DNA of 64,000 nt from Arthrobacter sp. AFG7.2 (GTDB lineage: Bacteria > Actinomycetota > Actinomycetes > Actinomycetales > Micrococcaceae), in assembly GCF_002892835.1 (NCBI RefSeq), contig NZ_PJMB01000003.1:310001-374000 (forward strand), written 5' to 3'. Below, in pieces: positions 1 to 8,306 of the stretch (its first letter is position 1; the number at the start of each line of letters is the position of its first letter). The notes below the pieces were generated by a model. It had not been told where the DNA came from. It saw only the letters and a program-made list of their open reading frames with translations, and made no database searches. The position numbers and the translations under genes are program-made.

Positions 1-299
1 CCTGCATGCTCCCGGTCAGGGGTGGCGATGATAATCCCATCGGCGGCAAGGCGGGTTGCAAGCATCGATTGCCAGTCGTCAAAAATCCCGTCGTCCGGAA
101 TTCCGAGCTCCGCCGCCAGGCGGTCACGCAGCACAGTCCGCGGCTCGGCAACGCCCACCACGATGGCCTGCCCGGTGGCGACGGCGAGACGGGCGTAGGC
201 GGCGCCCCTTGCGCCGGCACCGGCGATGAGGAGGCGCACCGGCAGGTGGTCCGCGGAGCCCAGGCGCCGGGGGGCGCCTGGCGGCGGCCGCGCCTCCAC
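1..299 (-). CDS. Gfo/Idh/MocA-family oxidoreductase, N-terminal part (cut by window edge)
   Basis: Reading the minus strand from about 299 gives a Rossmann-fold start with the dinucleotide-binding signature LLIAGAGARG, then VGVAEP and IIIATPDREHA, the usual N-terminal pattern of the NAD(P)-dependent Gfo/Idh/MocA sugar oxidoreductases. Only about 99 residues are inside the window; the C-terminal substrate domain lies beyond base 1. I place the start at the GTG at 299-297, four bases after the stop of the glucosylglycerate hydrolase gene; a second GTG at 239-237 lies only two residues before the glycine motif and is a possible alternative. As last visible gene of the sugar operon it probably oxidises a released sugar or sugar acid. 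The substrate is unknown. Confidence 0.75.
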   Translation of the reverse strand, partial: MEARPPPGAPRRLGSADHLPVRLLIAGAGARGAAYARLAVATGQAIVVGVAEPRTVLRDRLAAELGIPDDGIFDDWQSMLATRLAADGIIIATPDREHA

Positions 300-302
300 C
301 CG

Positions 303-1658
303 TCAGCCGTTCTCAGGATCGGCGAGCCATTCGAGCGCGACGGCCGCCGTCCATGACTGGTCCATGCTGCCCAGCGGTTCACCGGTGAAGGGTTCGTAGT
401 ACTCACCGAAGTGGCCCTCCATCAGCTGGGCGAGGGAGGCCTCGCGCAGCTGATGGTAGCGCTTCCCGTCGCCGCGCCTGCGCAGGCAGTGGGCCAGGTA
501 CCAGTTCATCACCGGCCACACCGGCCCCCGCCAATACTGGCGCGGCTTCAACCCTTCATAGGTGGTGGAGGTGGAGGCGGGCAGCGGGAAGGCCAGCCGC
601 GGGTCGCCTGTCCACTCCGGCCCCTCGAAGACCTCTAGCTGCCGTTCCAGGAGGGCCTGGTCCGTGGTGGAAATCAGGGGTGCGAAGCCGGCCATGGTGG
701 GTGGTCCGATCCATTCCCCGGTCAGCACATCCCGGTCCCGCGCGAGTCCGGTCCGTTCATCCACCGTAGCGTCAACACCCTCACAGAATTCCTGGGCCCA
801 CTGCCGCAGCCGGGGGGCTTCCTGTGGCCGGCCGAACTGCTCCGCCAGCACAGCAAGGTCCTCATTGGCTGTGGCAAAGATTGCAGACATGAAGACGTCC
901 TTGACCTGGAAGTCCATCACCCCCGGCAAGCGCTCGTCGTCGAATCCCACGTCAGCCATCTGCTGCACCAGCCACAGGTAGCGGCTGTATTCCTCGTCGC
1001 TGGGCCGCTGGCTGTGGTCTGTGATTTTCAGCGTGTCCGTGCGGACGAACGGCTCCATCTCCCCTGGCTGGACCCTTGAGTACGGGCCATCGAACCGCGG
1101 GGAGTTGTCCATGCCGGACTCCCAGCCGTGGTAGATCGTGAGCAGGCCTGAACCGTCCTCGGCCCGGCTGTTCCGCAGCCACGCGTGCCAGTCGATCCAG
1201 CGCGGCAACGTCCGCCGGACGAATTCATCGGCGAGCCTGGCATCCTCGCCGCCCGCCGTCGTCGCCCGTTCCACGATGCGGCGAAGCATTGTGGTGTGCA
1301 CCGGCGGCTGGCAGATGCCGCTGGACTGCACTCCCTCGGGCGAAGCGCCGCGGGTTCCCCACCGGTCCACGTCCGGGAAGTAGCCGGGGACGTCGGAGAA
1401 CACGATGTGCGGGATCATTCCGCTTTTCCACTGGGCCGCCAGCAGGTAGTCCAACTCCTGGAGTGCCCGCTCAATACTTATGGTGGACAGCCCCGTGGCG
1501 ACGAAGGCGGCGTCCCAGCTCCACATGTGCGGATACAGGTTCGGGGCGGCCGTCACCATGGTGCCAAGATCGTTGGCCGCTAGCACATCCCGTGCCCGGC
1601 TGCCGAGCTCCTCGAGGTCCTGGATGGGGTAGCTGTCCCCGTCCGGCGCCTGGCTCAT
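303..1658 (-). CDS. GH63-type glucosylglycerate hydrolase
   Basis: A 451-residue (alpha/alpha)6-barrel glycosidase. The stretch NDLGTMVTAAPNLYPHMWSW and the following WDAAFVATGL, WKSGMIPHIVF and DVDRW segments resemble the mycobacterial glucosylglycerate hydrolase (GgH) as I remember it, and the length fits (about 446-450 residues). That enzyme cleaves the compatible solute glucosylglycerate to glucose and glycerate. The probable catalytic acid is the Asp in WESGMDNSPR (about residue 184) and the base a Glu in EYYEPFTGEP (residue 419 or 422). No signal peptide, so cytoplasmic. Its ATG overlaps the stop of the ATPase gene (ATGA), so it is translated in the importer operon, which suggests that its substrate is what is imported. 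Mannosylglycerate is the main alternative substrate. Confidence 0.8.
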   Translation of the reverse strand: MSQAPDGDSYPIQDLEELGSRARDVLAANDLGTMVTAAPNLYPHMWSWDAAFVATGLSTISIERALQELDYLLAAQWKSGMIPHIVFSDVPGYFPDVDRWGTRGASPEGVQSSGICQPPVHTTMLRRIVERATTAGGEDARLADEFVRRTLPRWIDWHAWLRNSRAEDGSGLLTIYHGWESGMDNSPRFDGPYSRVQPGEMEPFVRTDTLKITDHSQRPSDEEYSRYLWLVQQMADVGFDDERLPGVMDFQVKDVFMSAIFATANEDLAVLAEQFGRPQEAPRLRQWAQEFCEGVDATVDERTGLARDRDVLTGEWIGPPTMAGFAPLISTTDQALLERQLEVFEGPEWTGDPRLAFPLPASTSTTYEGLKPRQYWRGPVWPVMNWYLAHCLRRRGDGKRYHQLREASLAQLMEGHFGEYYEPFTGEPLGSMDQSWTAAVALEWLADPENG

Positions 1659-2743
1659 GCCGTAAGCCCCAGCTGGGTCTCCGTATCAAAGAACCGGATG
1701 GCAGCCTGGTCGAACCGCAGGCCGACTTTTTCGGCCGGGGAAACCCGCACGGTGGAGGCAACCTGCACCTTGATGACCTGTCCGCCGAGGTCCACGGTCA
1801 GCAGTGTGGCATGGCCCAGCGGTTCCACCACGTCCACGGTGGCGTCCAGGGTCCCCGGCGCTCCGCGCTGCTCAATGTAGATGTTCTCCGCCCGGATTCC
1901 CACCATCACGGGCAGGCCGCCGGAACGTGCCGCGGAGCGGGCCAGGAATTCGGGCGCGTCCGTGCTTTGGCCGGCGACTTCCAGGGCGCCCTGCTGGGTG
2001 ACGCGGCCCTCCAGGAAGTTCATGGGCGGGGAACCGATGAACCCTCCGACGAAGCGGTCCGCCGGCTCCTCATACACGGTGATGGGGTGGCCCAGCTGCG
2101 CGATCTGGCCCTTCTTCATCACGGCCACCCGGTCCGACAGGCTCATGGCCTCCACCTGGTCGTGAGTGACGTAGAGCGTGGTGGAGCCGAGCTGCTGGAC
2201 GATCTTCTTCAGCTCCGCCCGGAAGTCGAGGCGCAGGAGGGCATCGAGGTTGGAGAGCGGCTCGTCCATGAGCAGCACGTCCGCGTCCATGACGATGGCC
2301 CGCGCGACGGCGACGCGCTGCCGCTGGCCGCCGGAAAGCTGGGCAGGATACCGGTCCAGGTAGGGGGTCAGCTGGAGCAGGTCGGCCGCCCAGGCGACTT
2401 TCTTCTCCAGCTCGTCCCGGGGAACCTTCTTCATCACCAGGCCGAACCCGATGTTGGTGCGGACTTTCCTATGCGGGAAGACAGCGTAGGACTGGAACAC
2501 CATGGAGAGGTTCCGGTCCTGGGGAGGCAGGTATGTCACATCCCTGCCTCCGATGGAAATGCTCCCCTCATCCGGAAAATCCAGCCCGGCCACCATGCGC
2601 AGCAGGGTGGTCTTTCCGCAGCCTGAGGGCCCCAGAAGCACCATGAACTCACCCTCGGCAACCTCGAGGGAGACGTTGTTCGTGGCGAGCTCCGTGCTGC
2701 CCGGGTAGGTCTTGTGAAGGCCCTTGATCGAGATGTCAGCCAT
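1655..2743 (-). CDS. Sugar ABC importer ATPase (MalK/UgpC type)
   Basis: A 362-residue nucleotide-binding subunit. Visible motifs are Walker A GPSGCGKTT, the Q-loop in VFQSYAVFPH, the ABC signature LSGGQRQRVAVARAI, Walker B VLLMDEPLSNLD and the switch His in LYVTHDQ. A C-terminal TOBE-like regulatory region of about 120 residues follows, as in the MalK/UgpC class. The start is the ATG at 2743, where homology begins (MADISIKGLHKTYPG) and AGAGAGG lies upstream; in-frame codons further upstream would run into the permease gene. It powers the two permeases encoded just upstream and overlaps the hydrolase gene by four bases. Confidence 0.93.
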   Translation of the reverse strand: MADISIKGLHKTYPGSTELATNNVSLEVAEGEFMVLLGPSGCGKTTLLRMVAGLDFPDEGSISIGGRDVTYLPPQDRNLSMVFQSYAVFPHRKVRTNIGFGLVMKKVPRDELEKKVAWAADLLQLTPYLDRYPAQLSGGQRQRVAVARAIVMDADVLLMDEPLSNLDALLRLDFRAELKKIVQQLGSTTLYVTHDQVEAMSLSDRVAVMKKGQIAQLGHPITVYEEPADRFVGGFIGSPPMNFLEGRVTQQGALEVAGQSTDAPEFLARSAARSGGLPVMVGIRAENIYIEQRGAPGTLDATVDVVEPLGHATLLTVDLGGQVIKVQVASTVRVSPAEKVGLRFDQAAIRFFDTETQLGLTA

Positions 2744-2766
2744 TGAACAGCCTCTCTGGAAAGCAC

Positions 2767-3651
2767 TCAGCGGATGGTGGAGCCCCACATGTTTGTGAGG
2801 TAGCGGCGCATGAAGAAGATGAAGATCAGTGCCGGGACCACCAGCAGGAAGCCGCCCGCGAACCGGTAGGCCAGGGGTGATTCGGCGAGTGAACTGAGAA
2901 CCTGGGCCGGCAGGGTCCGCTGGTTCAGGGTAAGGATGGACGCGCCCAGGACTTCGTTCCACGACATCACGAAAGTGAAAATCGACGCCGCGGCAATGCC
3001 GGGGATGGCCATGGGCATGACCACTTTGAGGAAGGCCTGCACAGGGCTGCAGCCGAAGATCCGGGCAGCCTCCTCCACATCGCGCGGCACGCCCAGGAAC
3101 ACTGAGGACGTGATCAGGATGGTGGTGGGCAGCGCCAGCGCTGTATGGAGCAGGACGACGGCGAGGATGCTGTCGTACAGCCCCGTCTGGAGGAAGAGCT
3201 GGGCCAGCGGAACGGACAGCACCACGATGGGGAGGGCACGGGTAAAGAGCAGGAAGAGCTGGTACGGGTCCCTGCCGGGGAAGGCAAAGCGGGCGACGGC
3301 GTACCCGGCCGGGACCCCGATGATCAGGGACAGCAGGAGGGTGAAGATGCCCACCTGGATGGAGTTGATGAGCCCGCCCAGGATGCCTGTGGACTGCAGG
3401 AACGTCTCCATGGTCTCCAGCGAGAAGTTGTTCGGGATAAAGCTCAGGGGGAACTCCTGCAGGGCCGCCCTGCTGGAAGTCGCCGAGAGGGCGATCAGGT
3501 AGATCGGAAGGGCCATGAACAGCGTGATCAGGACGCAGCCCACCTGGAGCAGAATCCTGTTGCGGCGCTGACGGGCGAGCGGCCTGCGGTCCACCTCCGG
3601 CTGTGGGCGGGATTCCGGAGACGTCGTCTTGTTGGTGGTGGCGTGGCTCAT
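2767..3651 (-). CDS. Sugar ABC importer permease (MalG-like)
   Basis: A 294-residue inner-membrane subunit with about six transmembrane helices and the cytoplasmic EAA loop, seen as EEAARIFGCSPVQAFLKVVMP, the coupling helix that contacts the ATPase. The first 35 residues are hydrophilic. The ATG at 3651 overlaps the TGA of the preceding permease gene (ATGA), which fixes the start and shows translational coupling. MalG/UgpE class by size and second position. Substrate inferred from the operon to be glucosylglycerate or a related glucoside. Confidence 0.9.
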   Translation of the reverse strand: MSHATTNKTTSPESRPQPEVDRRPLARQRRNRILLQVGCVLITLFMALPIYLIALSATSSRAALQEFPLSFIPNNFSLETMETFLQSTGILGGLINSIQVGIFTLLLSLIIGVPAGYAVARFAFPGRDPYQLFLLFTRALPIVVLSVPLAQLFLQTGLYDSILAVVLLHTALALPTTILITSSVFLGVPRDVEEAARIFGCSPVQAFLKVVMPMAIPGIAAASIFTFVMSWNEVLGASILTLNQRTLPAQVLSSLAESPLAYRFAGGFLLVVPALIFIFFMRRYLTNMWGSTIR

Positions 3652-4562
3652 CGTGGGGCCTCCGACTGGTCTCTCAGGAGCTTGAGGTATCCGATGGCCG
3701 TGACCATGGAAACTGCCATGACCACCAGAGCCAGGGCCGAAGCGACATTGGCGTCCTGGAGGCCGGTGTACCAGCGGTACGTCTCGCCGACCACGAGCGG
3801 GAAGTTCTGGCCGGTGAGGGCCAATGCCACGGCAAAGGTCTGGAAGGCGAGGATGGTCCGCAGGATCAGCGCCGTCTGGAGGCTGGGACGCAGCAGCGGA
3901 AGGGTCACGTGGAAAAGCCGGTCCCAAAATCCAGCTCCGAAGACGCTGGCGGCTTCCTCGTAGTCCTTCGGAATGGACTGCAGCCCGGCCACGACGATCA
4001 CGAACACGAGTGAGGTGGCACGCCAGACTTCCGCGATCAGCACGGCCATGAACATCGACGCGTAGTTGTCGTAGGCGAGCCAGGAGACCGGCTCCATGCC
4101 TACAGATGCCAGCACTGAGTTCAGGTACCCGCGGTCCGTGAAGACTGTCAGCCAGACCAGGCCGGCGGCAAGGTCGCTGACTGCCAGGGGTATGGCCCAG
4201 ATGTAGAAGTACACCGACGATCCCCGCGGTTTCGCCCGGATCAGCAGGGCCATGGCGAGCGCCAGGACGAACTGGATGGGAATCATCACCACGATCAGCA
4301 GCAGGGTGTTGCCCACCGAGGACCAGAAGTAGGGATCCTGCGCCATCCGGCTGAAGTTCGCCGTCGTCAATCCTTCGGGGCCGCCGAACGCCTGGAGGAC
4401 GCCACTCACCATTGGCCAGCCGAAGAGGAGCGTCATGAAGACAATGGACGGGGCAATCAGCAGCATTGCCGCCGAAGTGCTGCTCTTCCGCGGCGGCCGG
4501 CCCCGCGGGGCGGCGGGCCGGGGCCGGGGCCTGGCGGCCGCCGGAGCGTCGGGGGCTGCCAT
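3648..4562 (-). CDS. Sugar ABC importer permease (MalF-like)
   Basis: A 304-residue permease with a Pro/Arg-rich cytoplasmic N-terminus (about residues 1-30), six hydrophobic segments and the EAA motif YEEAASVFGAGFWDRLFHVTLP. The ATG at 4562 overlaps the binding-protein stop codon (TGATG), so I prefer it to the ATG 15 bases upstream. It forms the heterodimeric pore with the next permease. The positively charged tail shows no recognisable extra domain. Confidence 0.9.
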   Translation of the reverse strand: MAAPDAPAAARPRPRPAAPRGRPPRKSSTSAAMLLIAPSIVFMTLLFGWPMVSGVLQAFGGPEGLTTANFSRMAQDPYFWSSVGNTLLLIVVMIPIQFVLALAMALLIRAKPRGSSVYFYIWAIPLAVSDLAAGLVWLTVFTDRGYLNSVLASVGMEPVSWLAYDNYASMFMAVLIAEVWRATSLVFVIVVAGLQSIPKDYEEAASVFGAGFWDRLFHVTLPLLRPSLQTALILRTILAFQTFAVALALTGQNFPLVVGETYRWYTGLQDANVASALALVVMAVSMVTAIGYLKLLRDQSEAPR

Positions 4563-5890
4563 CACGCAACCCTGCACTGGTCGGCGTCGGGATCCGGGGC
4601 CCAGCAGGGAACGTTCAGCGTGTCCATGATGGAGGCGAGCTCTGCCCCCTGCTGGTCCAGCGTTGCCTTGATGTCAGCGTTGTTCAGGCAGATCTCCTGG
4701 AAGCAGTTCTTGAACAGCTGGGACACCTGCGGATCCTTGTCCCCCAGGCCCACCGGCGGCAGGGCCAGTACCGCGTCCGGGGCCTCCTGTTGCGCCTTGA
4801 CCGCTTTGGCCTCCAGGGCGATGCCGCCCGGCAGGTCGCCACCAATCTCCGTCTCCACCACGGGAAAGAAGGCGTTGGACTTCAGCGTCTCGATCTGCGC
4901 CTCGGGCTTTGAAAGGGCCTTGATCAGCTCGAATGCCTTGTCTTTCTCCGCCGACCCCTGCGGCACGGCCATTCCACCGACGACGAGCAGGTAGCCCTTG
5001 CCCTTCGGACCCGACGGGGCCGGAACCATCAGCCAGTCATCCGGCTTGTCCTGGACGGCGTTGATGAGGCGGGCAACGTGGTCCCAGGCCACCAGGACCT
5101 CGCCGTTGCCCAGCGGTTCCTGCATGAAGTCGTAATTGGCAGAGGCCGGATTCATGTTGGCCCACAGGTCCCGCATGTACGTCCAGGCTGTGACGGCGTC
5201 CGCATTCCGGAACGTGGTGATCTGCCCGCCGGTGAAGCTGGGGAGCAGGAAGCCCTGGTAGAAGCGGTGGTGGAGGCCCTTCGGGCCGGCAGGAATACCG
5301 AAGACGGGGCGTCCGTTCGCCTCCCTCGCGGCCTGCGCCCAGGCGAGGTAGTTTTCGTAGGTGAGGTTATTGACGTCAGCCCCCGAGGGGAGCCAGTCAA
5401 GGGCCTTCTTATTCACAGCTACGACGTAGGTTGCCTGGATCCACGGAATGTACCGGGGAACATCTGTGCCAAGCTTCGCCAGCTCCAACAGGTCGTCGGA
5501 GAAGCCCGCGGACGAGAGATCCCTGGTCAGGGAACTGAGATCCTCAAGCTGGGAAGCGAAGGGGATGAGATCGCTGTGCAGGCCCCCTGCGATGCCCACT
5601 TCCACTTTTCCGGCCCCAAGCTGGGATTTCAGGGTGGTATTGAAGACGCCGGTATCCACAGGGTTGTAGGCCACCTGGATGTCTCCGGCATGCTTCTTCA
5701 GCGTCGCCTCGTATTTCTGCCGCTCCTCCACGGGCGAGAACTGGGTGGACAGGAAGTTGACGGAGCCCTCTCCCCCGCTTCCGCTGGTATTCACGCCGCA
5801 GGCTGCGAGCAGCGGGCCGGTGGCCAGCGCCATCAGGCCCCCCTTGAGCAAGGTCCGCCGGCTGAGGTCATGATGGGCAAGATCCGACAT
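4562..5890 (-). CDS. Extracellular sugar-binding lipoprotein of the ABC importer
   Basis: A 442-residue family-1-type solute-binding protein. The N-terminus carries a twin-arginine motif (LSRRTLLKG), a hydrophobic stretch and the lipobox LLAAC, so it is probably exported by Tat and lipid-anchored outside the membrane. The mature part has the usual mixed two-lobe pattern. The start at 5890 is chosen because AGGAGG sits six bases upstream; an in-frame codon at 5908 has no such site. It is the first gene of the operon, divergent from the ROK regulator. The C-terminus has three Cys that might form a disulphide. Ligand inferred, not shown. Confidence 0.9.
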   Translation of the reverse strand: MSDLAHHDLSRRTLLKGGLMALATGPLLAACGVNTSGSGGEGSVNFLSTQFSPVEERQKYEATLKKHAGDIQVAYNPVDTGVFNTTLKSQLGAGKVEVGIAGGLHSDLIPFASQLEDLSSLTRDLSSAGFSDDLLELAKLGTDVPRYIPWIQATYVVAVNKKALDWLPSGADVNNLTYENYLAWAQAAREANGRPVFGIPAGPKGLHHRFYQGFLLPSFTGGQITTFRNADAVTAWTYMRDLWANMNPASANYDFMQEPLGNGEVLVAWDHVARLINAVQDKPDDWLMVPAPSGPKGKGYLLVVGGMAVPQGSAEKDKAFELIKALSKPEAQIETLKSNAFFPVVETEIGGDLPGGIALEAKAVKAQQEAPDAVLALPPVGLGDKDPQVSQLFKNCFQEICLNNADIKATLDQQGAELASIMDTLNVPCWAPDPDADQCRVA

Positions 5891-6016
5891 GGGAACCTCC
5901 TGCTGCAAGGGCAGATAGTATTTTTGTCTGATGGTCGATCATAATTGTGTGATACAGACCACGTCAATGATCGGGCAGCAGGGCATGCACCCGAAAAACC
6001 AGAAGGAGCCGGGCGG
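5891..6016. promoter_or_regulatory. Divergent promoter/operator region of the importer operon and the ROK regulator
   Basis: The minus strand has a -10-like TACTAT at 5920-5915 that would start the importer mRNA near 5908. Dyads lie just upstream of it: GTCTG (5926-5930) facing CAGAC (5955-5959), and ATCA (5938-5941) facing TGAT (5950-5953). This is where a ROK repressor would be expected to bind. No ROK consensus for this group is known to me, so the operator call is an inference. Confidence 0.4.
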
Positions 6017-7198
6017 ATGAGCCAACAAAGGACGCTCGTCGGCGGCCCGGGCCAACCTCCCGTCGGGCCTGCCACCAGCGCCGGCCACATACTCCAGCTC
6101 CTGCGCTCAAGCCCGGCGGGCTACAGCCGGGCAGACCTGCTTGACATCACCGGCATGGCGCGGTCCACCCTCTATGAGCGGCTGGATGCGCTTTTCGCCG
6201 CCGGCCTGGTTTACGAAGCCACGCCGCTGCGGTCCCAGCGCGGCCGTCCGCCCCGCGCCCTTCGCTTCGATGACCGGGACAAACTGGTCCTCGGCATCGA
6301 GATCGGGCATACCCACGCCGGCGTCCACCTTTTGTCCCTGAGCCGGGACATTGTGGCCTCACGCCGGTTGCCCATTGATATCGGCCAGCCCCAGGAGGAC
6401 GTGGTCAGCAGGCTCATGGAGCAGTCCCGCCAGCTGCTGGACGGGCGCCGGCCGGTAGGAGCAGGAGTGGGGCTGCCGGCCCCGGTGGACCCCCTCCACC
6501 GGCTGGGGCTGGAGCGCACCGTCCTGGCCCACTGGGACCTGCAGCGCCTGCAGGACGTTATGGAGGCAAGCCTCGACTGCCCGGTCCTGCTCGAAAACGA
6601 CGCCCGTTCGATGGCAGTCGGGGAGGTACGTCATCCCTTTGAGTCCCTTGTGGCGGTGAAGGTCAGTACCGGCGTCGGCTCAGGCATCATCGTCCGGGGA
6701 GCCCTGGTCCGTGGAGCGCACGGTGCTGCCGGTGACATCGGCCATGTGCGGGTTCCGGAAGCCGCAGGCCGGCTGTGCCGCTGTGGGAGGGATGGGTGCC
6801 TGGCGGCAATGGCGTCAGGCCGTGCCCTGCTTGCGGCTCCGCAGTTTGCCGCCTACCGGACTCTTCGGCAGCTCGTTGACGCGTATGACAGCGATCCTGA
6901 CGTGCGCCCTGCCGTTGCGGAAGCGGGACGAGTGCTTGGACGCGCGCTCGCAGCGATCATCGGGACGCTCAACCCCGGCCGGGTCGCAGTGGGCGGCCTG
7001 GTGGGCGTGCTCCCGGATTTCCTCCAGGCATGCCGCCGGCAGATCCTTGATGACGCCTTCGAACCCTCTTTGGTGGACCTTGAGGTTGTACCGGCGGACA
7101 GCCGCGCTGCCACCGCTGTTGGGCTGTGCAGGCTGGTGGAGGAGAGCCTCTACGCGCCGGAGCGGGTTGAGCAAATGCTGGTGCAGCAGGCCGGCTGA
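6017..7198 (+). CDS. ROK-family transcriptional regulator of the sugar operon
   Basis: A 393-residue NagC/XylR-like protein: an N-terminal winged helix-turn-helix (about residues 20-80, SAGHILQLLRSSPAGYSRADL..TGMARSTLYERL) followed by the ROK sugar-kinase-like fold. The zinc motif CRCGRDGC is present, with Ala where many members carry Glu after it. The glycine-rich pieces STGVGSGIIV and GAAGDIGH match the ROK signature. The start at 6017 follows AGAAGGAG at a good distance; in-frame codons from 5945 would extend into the operator region. Divergent placement makes it the likely repressor of the importer and hydrolase, released by a sugar ligand. Confidence 0.88.
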   Translation: MSQQRTLVGGPGQPPVGPATSAGHILQLLRSSPAGYSRADLLDITGMARSTLYERLDALFAAGLVYEATPLRSQRGRPPRALRFDDRDKLVLGIEIGHTHAGVHLLSLSRDIVASRRLPIDIGQPQEDVVSRLMEQSRQLLDGRRPVGAGVGLPAPVDPLHRLGLERTVLAHWDLQRLQDVMEASLDCPVLLENDARSMAVGEVRHPFESLVAVKVSTGVGSGIIVRGALVRGAHGAAGDIGHVRVPEAAGRLCRCGRDGCLAAMASGRALLAAPQFAAYRTLRQLVDAYDSDPDVRPAVAEAGRVLGRALAAIIGTLNPGRVAVGGLVGVLPDFLQACRRQILDDAFEPSLVDLEVVPADSRAATAVGLCRLVEESLYAPERVEQMLVQQAG

Positions 7199-7228
7199 CC
7201 GGACTGACGTGCACAAAGAGCTCCTGGC

Positions 7229-7243
7229 AGGAAAGGCTCGCCT
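7229..7243. promoter_or_regulatory. Weak candidate IdeR/DtxR iron box upstream of ferritin
   Basis: AGGAAAGGCTCGCCT agrees with the IdeR/DtxR core AGGTTAGGCTAACCT at 11 of 15 positions and contains the palindrome AAGGC-TC-GCCTT. The flanking bases of the 19-mer do not match. It sits about 60 bases before the ferritin start, a sensible place for iron control, but the score is low. Confidence 0.3.
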
Positions 7244-7289
7244 TGGGAAGCACAGCCTTCCCACACTGGTGGGCCGACTGCACCGTCCA

Positions 7290-7295
7290 TAAACT
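7290..7295 (+). promoter_or_regulatory. -10 element TAAACT, leaderless ferritin transcript
   Basis: TAAACT ends six bases before the ferritin ATG, which puts the predicted transcription start on the A of the start codon. No Shine-Dalgarno sequence lies in between. Confidence 0.55.
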
Positions 7296-7301
7296 CGGGC
7301 T

Positions 7302-7832
7302 ATGACCACTTCAACGTTCAATGCCCTCCTGTCCACCCAGATCGGCAACGAGTTTGCCGCCTCGCAGCAGTACATTGCCGTGGCCACCTGGTTCGCCAAC
7401 CAGGACCTCCCGCAGCTGGCGCGCTACTTCTACCGCCAGTCGGTGGAGGAGCGGAACCACGCGATGATGATGGTGCAGTACATGCTGGACCGGGATATCC
7501 CGTTCATCATTCCCGGCGTTCCGGCTGTCCGTAACGACTTCACCTCCGTCACAGAGCCGCTGGCCCTGGCCCTGCAGCAGGAAAAGGAAGTGACCCGCAA
7601 CATCGAGGACCTGTTCCGGGCGGCCCGCGGCGAAAACGACGCCCTGGGTGAGCAGTTCATGCTGTGGTTCCTCAAGGAGCAGGTGGAGGAAGTGGCGTCC
7701 ATGACCACGCTGCTGAACATCGCCGAGCGCGCGGACAACCTGTTCGACATCGAGAACTTTATCGCCCGGGAGACCATCGGCGACGGCGGCCGCGATTCGT
7801 CCGCGCCCGAGGCGGCCGGCGGCGTCCTGTAG
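7302..7832 (+). CDS. Ferritin (non-haem iron storage protein)
   Basis: A 176-residue four-helix-bundle ferritin of the BfrB/Ftn type. Di-iron ferroxidase ligands can be read as Glu17 (GNEF), Glu50 and His53 (SVEERNHAM), with further Glu residues in QQEKE and LKEQVEEVASM. It oxidises Fe(II) and stores it as a mineral core in a 24-subunit shell in the cytoplasm. There is no haem-binding Met at the bacterioferritin position that I can recognise. The last 20 residues are small and flexible. Single gene with its own apparent promoter. Confidence 0.92.
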   Translation: MTTSTFNALLSTQIGNEFAASQQYIAVATWFANQDLPQLARYFYRQSVEERNHAMMMVQYMLDRDIPFIIPGVPAVRNDFTSVTEPLALALQQEKEVTRNIEDLFRAARGENDALGEQFMLWFLKEQVEEVASMTTLLNIAERADNLFDIENFIARETIGDGGRDSSAPEAAGGVL

Positions 7833-7929
7833 CCTGCCCGGGGCTGGCGGTGGTGAGGTTCGGCACCATTGCTGGCCCGCCGTCGTCGTGCGTTGTTACG
7901 CTGGAAGTCAAGGTTCCGCAAACGGGCCT

Positions 7930-7970
7930 CCGGACGACGGTTCAGTACCCGGCACGCGACAAGACTGGCC
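7930..7970 (+). promoter_or_regulatory. Guanidine-III (ykkC-III) riboswitch aptamer
   Basis: The RNA starts CCGGACGA, has GUACCCGG in the middle and GCGACAAGAC near the end, the conserved blocks of the guanidine-III motif in the same order and spacing. The two CCGG runs (7930-7933 and 7949-7952) can form the pseudoknot, and GGTTCAGT (7939-7946) can pair with ACTGGCC (7964-7970), with a U bulge and a G-U pair. AAAGGA, the ribosome-binding site of the following SMR gene, begins directly at 7971, so ligand binding would act on translation. The downstream genes are of the type this riboswitch is known to control. Confidence 0.88.
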
Positions 7971-7982
7971 AAAGGATCTGTC

Positions 7983-8306
7983 ATGCCGTGGTTAATCCTC
8001 ATTCTTTCCGGCGCCCTTGAAGCCGTCTGGGCCGCAGCCCTGCACCGTGCCTTTCAGGCTTCCGGCCGGCGGCGCATCGCCCCCGCCGCCCTCTTCCTGG
8101 TCTCCGTGGCCGCCAGCACGGGCGGCCTCGCCATCGCCATGCAGTCCATTCCCACCGGCACCGCCTACGCGGTGTGGGTGGGCGTGGGCGTGGTGCTGAC
8201 CTCCGCCTACGCCATCGTCACCAAGGTGGAACGCCCGACGGCGGCACGCCTCCTGCTGTTGTCCGGCATTGCCGTGTGCGTGGTTGGCCTGAAGGTGGTG
8301 GCGTAA
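7983..8306 (+). CDS. SMR-family exporter subunit, guanidinium exporter type (first of pair)
   Basis: A 107-residue, four-helix small multidrug resistance protein with the essential membrane Glu at residue 13 (LSGALEAVWAAAL) and the GTAYAVWVGVG loop typical of the SugE/Gdx branch. SMR proteins work as antiparallel dimers; a pair of tandem genes usually forms a heterodimer, as in YkkCD. The guanidine-III aptamer in front indicates guanidinium as the physiological substrate, exported in exchange for protons. The ATG at 7983 is seven bases after AAAGGA. Its stop overlaps the next start. Confidence 0.9.
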   Translation: MPWLILILSGALEAVWAAALHRAFQASGRRRIAPAALFLVSVAASTGGLAIAMQSIPTGTAYAVWVGVGVVLTSAYAIVTKVERPTAARLLLLSGIAVCVVGLKVVA

